Assembly (NCBI RefSeq): GCF_000471905.2
Contig: NW_006498102.1
Span: forward strand, 2,898,242-2,962,241
Reading direction: 5' to 3'
DNA from: Amborella trichopoda
Lineage: Eukaryota; Streptophyta; Magnoliopsida; Amborellales; Amborellaceae
Length of the DNA: 64,000 nucleotides
The position numbers and the translations under genes were made by a program. Below, in pieces: positions 57,127 to 64,000 of this stretch. Each line of letters opens with the position of its first letter. Position 1 is the first letter of the stretch. The notes below the pieces were generated by a model that had not been told where the DNA came from, searched no databases, and was given only the letters and a program-made list of their open reading frames with translations.

Positions 57127-58260
57127 CTACCCTTGGAACTCCCATCTCTGAGATCCATGAATCTTCTGTGTTAGATTTATCTTTCTAAAGCACAATATAT
57201 TGTGTATATGATAAACAACTTGTGGTAATAGTCCTGTATCAAGCACAAAATCAATCACCTGGGCCTCGAATTGTCGCAACTGGTCCTGCCAATTATTCTC
57301 CATCTTTTCATCATTCTCACCATGACAATCATATGAATCAGTAATATTGAATATTAACGAAATATTATAACCTGCTGGAAGCTCCACCTTATGCGCACTC
57401 ACTCCCAATCTCTTTAGAACATGACAAGGCCCACTACACCTAAACCTCAGCTTATGGTACTGTCCTTGAGGAGATCTCTACTTCCATAAGTAGACCATAA
57501 TTAAATCACCCTCATTAAACTCTTTTTGGTACCTATGTCAATCAGCACCCACTTTGTAGCACGCTCTGTTCCTCTTTAAGTTTTTTTGTTGCCTCCCACT
57601 AGATATCTCGAATGTGTTCCGCCCAAGCATCTGCATCATTGCTGATTTGCACCATTTCAGGCACACTCATCAGATCCAATACCTGCTTTGGATTCCTGCC
57701 ATAAACTACTTCAAGAGGTGATCGTCCTGTGGTTCTATATACGTGAACTCAGCTTGAGATAATAACAAATCCCACTGTTGTGGTCGTCCTCCTGTCAATA
57801 GATTTGGAACTCGCCTTTGTAGCTCATCATGATTTGGTAAACTAGCTCCCAGAACCAAGTCTATGCAGTGTTAAAGATCTCTTATGGGAGGTAACCCACT
57901 GGGTAATTCTTCAAGCATCAAATCCTTGAATTCAAGCAAAAGTGGCTTAACTACCTCATTCCCCACCTCAACATTGCCATTATTGTTCATTACTAAGGTG
58001 AACATAACCTAATTTTCACTACTTTCACACAATTCAACCATAAACAATGTGTGGACTGAATTGCTTACACAACGATTGAATCTTCAATCGATTTAGATTT
58101 CTTTTCCACCGTAATTCTGTCTTTATCGTCGTCTCTTAAAGGGTGTAATTTCACATTTACACGATCCTTTGTAAAGAAATATGTAGTGTTCCGGCCATTA
58201 TAAATCACGATACAATCGTACTGCCAAAGACGTCGTAACAACTAGTGACAAACGTCCATT
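57127..58260 (-). pseudogene. Gypsy RT-to-integrase deletion product
   Basis: The minus-strand order is LLLEFKDLMLEELPSGLPPI and HCIDLVLGASLPNHDELQRR (start of reverse transcriptase), then immediately RPQQWDLLLSQAEFTYI (integrase), DVCxK-like VPEMVQISNDADAWAEHIRD, and finally GVSAHKVELPAGYNISLIFN. The catalytic reverse-transcriptase core, RNase H and the front of integrase are missing. The junction is near 57795. Confidence 0.8.
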
Positions 58261-58268
58261 GGTAATAC

Positions 58269-59658
58269 ATGTAGTTATTGGGATCTTCTAAGGAAGGGGT
58301 TGCTTCCGCTTTGGACGCTCGATCTCGCTATTTGAGACTCCGGGGTGATTCCTTGACATTTGGGATCTTGATTTGGAAAATCAGGGAACTTGATCCCAAC
58401 TAATGGTGTCTAGATCCCTATGCCAAAAATTATGGTTCCTTGAGTAAACGGAATAACCACCAACTTGCAATCGAGTATTCCCTACTTTGGGAGCGAGTTT
58501 GACTGACACATTTTTTCATTCATATACAATGGAGTATGGATCTCCAATTGTTTATGACCTAGAAACTTTCTGAATGCCATGATTTCTTACATATTTTACA
58601 ATTTTCGACTTTACACACCTTGTGAATCATGACTTAAGACTAGTTTTAAAGAAAGTTCAGAAAACAAGCAAGGAGAGAGAAGCAATAAGACGAAAGGAGA
58701 TACAAAAGTTAATTGCGATATTGAGGAATGTCAATACACTTAACCTCCTTGGGGCTAGTTCATTAGGTCTTGTCCACCTCTTGAAGGACACTTCTATCGT
58801 TTGAATGTTGGTTAACCAAATCGAGCCACTCATGGTTTGCATTTTTGGTGATGGAATATCATGTATGCGTGGAAATGTGAAGTCTCTCTTGTGTATATCT
58901 TTCAGCCCTTAGCAGTCTTTGATTGAGGAGAGTTATTGGGAATTATATATAACAATGTCTTTTTTCTTGTTTTGCAAAGGAGAGTTTAGCTATTGAGGCA
59001 TCTCTTTTTTGGAAACAATCTATCGCAATATTCTTATATATAATCATCAATTGATATTCTATTAGAAGTCATCCAATCCAATTGACTAGTGCTAGAAATG
59101 AGGACCTATGCTTTGTAGGCAGATGTGCAATTTTTGTAATGGATCACATGAGTAATTTTTATAGTGATTCTTGCTGAAGTAACTGTTTTTATCACCCTCC
59201 ATTCCTATGTTAACATGTGAACAAGGACTCAGGTATTACATTACCATATTGGATTTTTATTATCACTACTCATGTGCGAAATCATACTCCAATGGGAACA
59301 AAATGTCAAAAGAATTTCAATGACATGATTCTTATTTACATTGATACCTGGGTCTACGAATTTGGAAAAAGTTAAACATATTGTTCAATGGAATTTTCTC
59401 CTGAATTGTAATACAGTTGACAAGTGAACTTTGGGAACCTCGATCCTAATCATGACATAACACGATCCCATTTAGTAAAGAATGCACTCTTGTGCAGATA
59501 TACAACGCGCTCCCTAAAAGTTAGGGATCTTGATCCCTTTACCTTACCATATACGGACCTCGTTTCCTCGACCAGGATCTTCGAGCCTACCTCCCTCCCC
59601 GCTCCCCGCTCCCTCTCCCGATCTCGGAGCTCTTGTCGATTCTGTTCTTGGTAACTAT
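58269..59658. mobile_element. hAT-like element, 1.4 kb, inside gypsy A
   Basis: Left end ATGTAGTTATTGGGATC; right end, in complement, ATAGTTACCAAGAAC. The flanks GGTAATAC (58261-58268) and GGAAATAC (59659-59666) differ at one base, an 8-bp hAT-size duplication. Removing it rejoins the gypsy frame (CEVFP/PMDVCH). The parts near both ends (58270-58500 and 59420-59640) carry the same GATC/TTCC modules as 53577-54308. No transposase was recognised. Confidence 0.72.
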
Positions 59659-59763
59659 GGAAATACTTCACACAATATTAAGTTGTTATACCGATTACCA
59701 ATGCACAAAAAATGAGGAACAAGAATCAATAGGAACATTGCCTTGTTTGAATCATTGTATCTT

Positions 59764-59955
59764 TTAGGGTTGGGGATGCTTGTCTTTCTTTAGCTTCAGT
59801 TTGTTTACCATTTCATGGGAAACCATGTTCTTGCAGCTCCCACTATCTATAATGATTCTGCATACCTTTCCTTGCACTGTGCATCTTGTGGGAAAGATAT
59901 TAGTATGAAACCATGGCTTGTCAACAACCTTGGGATAGGATACACAAATCCGCAA
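59764..59955 (-). pseudogene. Gypsy aspartic protease remnant
   Basis: 63 codons: NIFPTRCTVQGKVCRIIIDS, GSCKNMVSHEMVNKLKLKKD. The active-site triad reads DSG, as in many plant gypsy elements, so the site itself is intact. Confidence 0.85.
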
Positions 59956-60353
59956 AGGTCAAATCAGTAATGGATGGGTCATTTAGGACCTTAGTATATG
60001 CAAACCTTCTTTTGGATATCCATATTTCAATTGCCTAATGTCGTTTGAGTATTTATAACATTCATATGATTTATGATTATTATTGTATTGTTATTATTTT
60101 GGAATTTATTATGGAATAGTTGCTGGGGTTTGTGGCCTTTAAAGGCTATAAGAGCTTGTATATATCATTTATGGTGGATTATGCAGCTCAATGGGAGTGT
60201 GTGTTGACTGACCAAGGGTTAGGTGGTCTATGACCTTGGCCATGTCCAAAACCTTATCCCTAGGCACATGAAATGTTGGAGAAACGTTTACAGATAGTCA
60301 TCTCTTGTTGAGGCTAGAGAGATGCCCAAGGATGGATTGTAGGCCAAGACAGT

Positions 60354-62210
60354 TGTTGATGCAAGAGAATTTGAGAGAATAGTAAAATTAGCAAGAAACG
60401 AAGCTAAATACAAGCATAATTCAAAGAGACCTAGGGTTTCTTCTCCTTACCTAAACTAGGGTTCCAAAAGCCTAAGCTTTTCTCATTTTCATTTCTAAAG
60501 GTGACTTGGAATTGACCTTCTCAAGGCTCCACACACCTCTTATATATTATAATTCAATGTTCAGAAGACATTACATATCTATACAATGATTAAAATGACC
60601 TATATATCCTAACTTAAATTTAAATTTTGTAATGATAGTTTTACCCCTGTGAAGGTACCCGTGAACAATACTCATGAATAGTACTTCTGAATAGTACACT
60701 TGAAGTAAAAAAAAAACCTAGAATTCTTAAAAAACAAAAAATTCTTAAAAATAAATCTTAAAACTAAAATCAAAATATATATCCTTTAAAATTGAATAGA
60801 AATTAAAAATAAATATAATTTCTATTATTGTCCCCTGGTTGGAGAAAACTCGTCCTCGAGTTTCGAATTGTGTGAAGATGAATTCAGCATCAAAACCACC
60901 TTCTTCAACCTTCTTCTTTGTTGGCTCAAAGATTATTCGTGATAAAAATAATTCCTTAAGAAATGGATCCTGATATGTATATTGAGGAATCAGGACCACA
61001 ATTTGCAGATTCTGAATCAACCATGCTTCCAATGACTTCTTTGATTCCACTACCGTAAATTACTTGAAAGGCCGCGATGTTGATCAGTTCTCATGTTGAC
61101 TTCTCTCCATATTCTTCACCCTCTTCCAAAATATCTTCACCATCATCTTGATCCTTATCATAGATCACATCTCCTAAAAACTCTTGTTGTTCATCCTAGT
61201 GTATATCGAAGATTGGTGGTGAATCCCAATCTACAACTTACCAATTTCGCGATGTATCTTTGTCAAAATCAATAATTTCATCCTTCAAATTGAAAACCCT
61301 AGAATGATGTTCCCCATGTCTAGTCTTTTATCGTTATCCTCGTCACCTGATTCCACACACGAAGTGTGAAAGTGAAAAGGCTTGTACTCGATACCATCTT
61401 GGGCTGAAAGATCACCGTCTTTCTCATTATTGAGGCTCCTGAACTGTTGTGCCAACTACTGCACTTGCCTTTTTTTTTTTTTGATAACTACTACTGTACT
61501 TGCCTTTCAAGTTCCTTAATTTTGTCATCTATGGGAACACATAGTGTATCTACAAAAATCCCCTTTTTACGGCCCCTTCTCACTGCCATTGGTTCATCGA
61601 AATCACACCTTAGGCAATCAATAAGATCTAGGTTGTTTTGGCAAAACTTTGGCCAAAATATACAAATCCTAGACCCCACTGCGACTTCCCTCTTTGTTGT
61701 TGATGTAGGGCACAAAAAAGCTTCGCTATAGTGATGTTCGTAAAGTGCTACAACAATTCTATAGGCTGCTATAGTAACTTCGTACACTGCTATAGTACCT
61801 TCTGTGTAGATCGTGGGCTCTGATACCACTTGATGTAGAGAACTTAAAGAAACATAGAAAATCAGCAAGAAAACACCTTGGCACAAGCAATTTTGACGAA
61901 ATCCTTAGGCTTTCTCCCACCTAAGGCTTAAGCTTTAGACTTCTTTTCCCAAGACAGTCTTTTCTTTTCTTAAAGAGGAATACGTGAATACCTCTCTTGC
62001 CAATCCACACCCTTACTTATATCGGAAAATTATTGTTTTGGACAATATTTATCCATACAATTAACTTTTGACGAAAAGGTTCTAACTTAAGTATAACTTG
62101 AAATTAAACTCCCTTACTTTAATTAAAATATCTAAAAAGCCTAACTAGTCCAACAATTAAAAAAGAAAAAGCATCTGAAATAGCCTAAAAAATTATATAA
62201 AATTCAAACT
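60354..62210 (-). mobile_element. Ty3/gypsy remnant B, gag start plus pol end
   Basis: Left LTR-like sequence 60354-60830 and right 61830-62210 both start TTGATG and share GAGAAYTT and AGCAAGAAA blocks. On the minus strand the primer site GTGGTATCAGAGCCC (61815-61829) is intact. A gag start reads MAVRRGRKKGIFVDTLCVPI (from 61589), and the pol end reads ETRGRVFSNQG (about 60880-60840). About 700 bp lie between them, so nearly the whole coding part is deleted. Confidence 0.7.
61815..61829 (-). promoter_or_regulatory. Gypsy B primer-binding site
   Basis: The minus-strand sequence TGGTATCAGAGC is the standard site complementary to initiator methionine tRNA, next to the 5' LTR at 61830. Confidence 0.8.
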
Positions 62211-62529
62211 ATTTCTTGCTCTTGTTGTTCTTCTTGAAAGCTCTCTTAGGGTTTTCATCCTCCAAATGTGAGAGAAAATTAAGAGGAATCTGTGGCTCCT
62301 AAAGAAGATACTCGTGGCTACTTCTTGTGCTTTGATCACCATCAGTTGTATAGTCTCCTGTGTGCAGATGTAGGCCTATGAGAGACATGAGTAAATTCTC
62401 ACAAAATTCCACATGGCATATACATATGAGAGCCACATTATCTGTAAGCAATCTTAGAAAGGGGCACATGTACATATGCATAGAGAGAGTTCCCTTTGAA
62501 CTAGAGTGATGTGTGCTTGACTTACTCTT

Positions 62530-62556
62530 AAGGGGGGTGGGGAGGGGGGGGGGGGA
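62530..62556. repeat. G-rich homopolymer tract
   Basis: Runs of six, four and thirteen or so G separated by single bases. It could form G-quadruplexes and is prone to sequencing error. Confidence 0.85.
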
Positions 62557-64000
62557 ATGTAATTTACATTCCAAGATCGTAGTTTTATTGTTTATTTACT
62601 AGTTTTCACGAGCCAATCATGAGCCCCTGCATGAGATTGTGGGTCATGGGTTTCGTTGGGCCGGTTTGAGAAGACATTTGTGGATAACGGTCACTAGGTT
62701 GGGTGGAGTGCCCTTATAGTCGCTTGGTTTCGACCCATAGGGTGGCACACCTAACCCTAATTAGGGTGCGTATCTTGTTTGGATATTGGGTTTTTGGTGA
62801 CGATCTATTTTTGAGTCATATTTTGCTTTCTATAAATTGTAGTTGGGTTTTTATGAATCATTTTTAACGGCTAGGACATATCATGGTGAAATTAAAGTGA
62901 ATGCGGTAAAAATGATTTTCAAAGATTATATACTTGTTTTTAAAATTGAATTAGGTAAAGGATCATCAGTGTTGAAAAGATTAAATCTATAGGATATGTT
63001 TTATGAAAAACGCCATTGACGTGCAAGGTCCATCTAGTGTGCAAAAATCATACCAAGCCGTCGAGTTATTTTAAAACTATTCCTTATGTAATAATTCCTT
63101 ATGTAATTATTCCTTATGTAGTTATTTTAAAACTATTCCTTGAAAATCATACATTGAGTCTTGAAATTATTTTTATGAAATGGGAGATGTGTTGTTTGTC
63201 GTTGATCCTGTTTTATATACTCATAAGTCTTGACTCATGTTTTTCATTGTGATGATTATGTGGCGTGATAGTCAGTTAATTGGAATCCTTGACTACTTAA
63301 GACCGAGAACCATAAGGAATGTCTTGTGATGCTGATCTTGTCAGGCTTCCTTGACATATGTTGTCTAGATAAAAGCACTTGGTGTGTATGGATTTACATC
63401 CAAGAAACTACTGTGGTTGAACCTTCATGGTTTAGAAAAAAGGTTTGAATATTGCAAAACTCGTGCAATAGTTATTCTGGCGTGGAACTTGCTGAAGACT
63501 CTTATGGTTTGACCATGAGGGCAGTGAGACAGTACTTGGTGTATACATTTCTGGTTCGAGTGAAAGTTATTGCAAGTCCAACAGTTGTTTTTAGATGCTC
63601 GTATTTTTAGATATACAAGTGTTCCATTATGAACCGCCGAAGGGATCCAGATGACTTGACATCCCAGTGGAAGTATCTCTATGCTTGGTGGAGCAGCTGA
63701 AACAACATATTGTAATGCTGTCTACTATGGAACCCAGATATGTGGTTAGGTTGTCTAGATGTGAAAGAAGCAACAAGGTTGAAGAACTTCCTCAAGTTGC
63801 TAAGATACGACCCCATACGATGAGGGTACGCAAAGGTCTTTTGCAACAACAAGTCCATGATTCGCGTTGCTAAAGGGTCACATTTATATGAGAATATCGA
63901 GGACATAAAATGCACTATTGCCGCATTTGAGACGAGATCTGGGCAGTAGAGATAGGGTGTCCCCCACAAAGGCTACATTAGTGAATCCTTGATAAGAGGA

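Larger units (their letters stand above)
56664..59966 (-). mobile_element. Ty3/gypsy remnant A
   Basis: On the minus strand: protease (59955-59764), a spacer GRNTTYFFTKDRVNVKLHPL (58200-58130), the start of reverse transcriptase, integrase end (to 57127), then polypurine GAGGGGTAG and a probable LTR (56664-57055, starting TGTTGATGACATC on this strand). The 5' LTR and gag were not found. A hAT-like element interrupts it at 58269-59658. Confidence 0.75.
56214..64000 (+). other. Intron 4, continues past the window
   Basis: No exon with the HxHxDH motif or later family blocks was recognised to the end of the window, so this intron is at least 7.8 kb unless the gene is broken. It holds two gypsy remnants and a hAT-like element. 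Stretches 56214-56663, 59967-60353 and 62211-64000 show no element, apart from the G-run at about 62530-62556 and three ATTCCTTATGT copies near 63077-63120. Confidence 0.55.

Overview
This is nuclear DNA of a flowering plant. It is AT-rich, gene-poor and full of nested plant-type transposons (Copia, Ty3/gypsy, L1 and RTE LINEs, Mutator-, hAT- and Harbinger-like elements). The coding genes have plant-specific counterparts, and one intron is almost 19 kb long. The species cannot be named from the sequence. No RNA gene and no CRISPR array was seen.

Two host genes are supported, both on the + strand. The first (2545-5391) is one uninterrupted 948-codon frame for the delta adaptin of the AP-3 vesicle coat. 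The second starts at 32931 just after a TATA box. It encodes a plant metallo-beta-lactamase-family protein (Arabidopsis At4g33540-like). I assembled four exons with matching splice phases: 32931-33185, 52084-52231, 52809-52963 and 56031-56213. The rest, including the metal-binding motif exon, is not seen and probably lies beyond 64000. The two genes show no functional link.

Between the genes (5.4-32.9 kb) lie a non-coding LTR element (5.8-8.05 kb), a GATTCC-type repeat array (9.0-9.6 kb), a Helitron candidate (10.2-10.9 kb), a Harbinger-like element (11.7-12.8 kb), a decayed Copia with a Mutator MITE inside (14.1-17.3 kb) and a 5'-truncated L1 (18.3-19.5 kb). A 5.1 kb foldback element built of about 28-bp monomers follows (21.2-26.3 kb), then an L1 scrap (27.4-27.8 kb) and several foldback MITEs.

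Intron 1 of the second gene (33186-52083) holds two RTE LINE tails and a Copia element (37350-51847). That Copia carries a hAT-like insertion in its leader and a full-length 8.8 kb antisense L1 in its reverse transcriptase/RNase H region. Intron 3 holds a hAT-like element whose relative sits inside a broken gypsy element in intron 4. A second gypsy copy, reduced to gag start plus pol end, lies beside it.

The first 2 kb are also transposon ends, including a run of three different perfect hairpins. Several insertions are dated relative to each other by target-site duplications read directly from the sequence. No previously undescribed multi-gene system was found. The most unusual structures are the foldback element with a higher-order repeat, the hAT-like family with GATC/TTCC arrays, and the L1 whose ORF1 starts with an RS-like domain.
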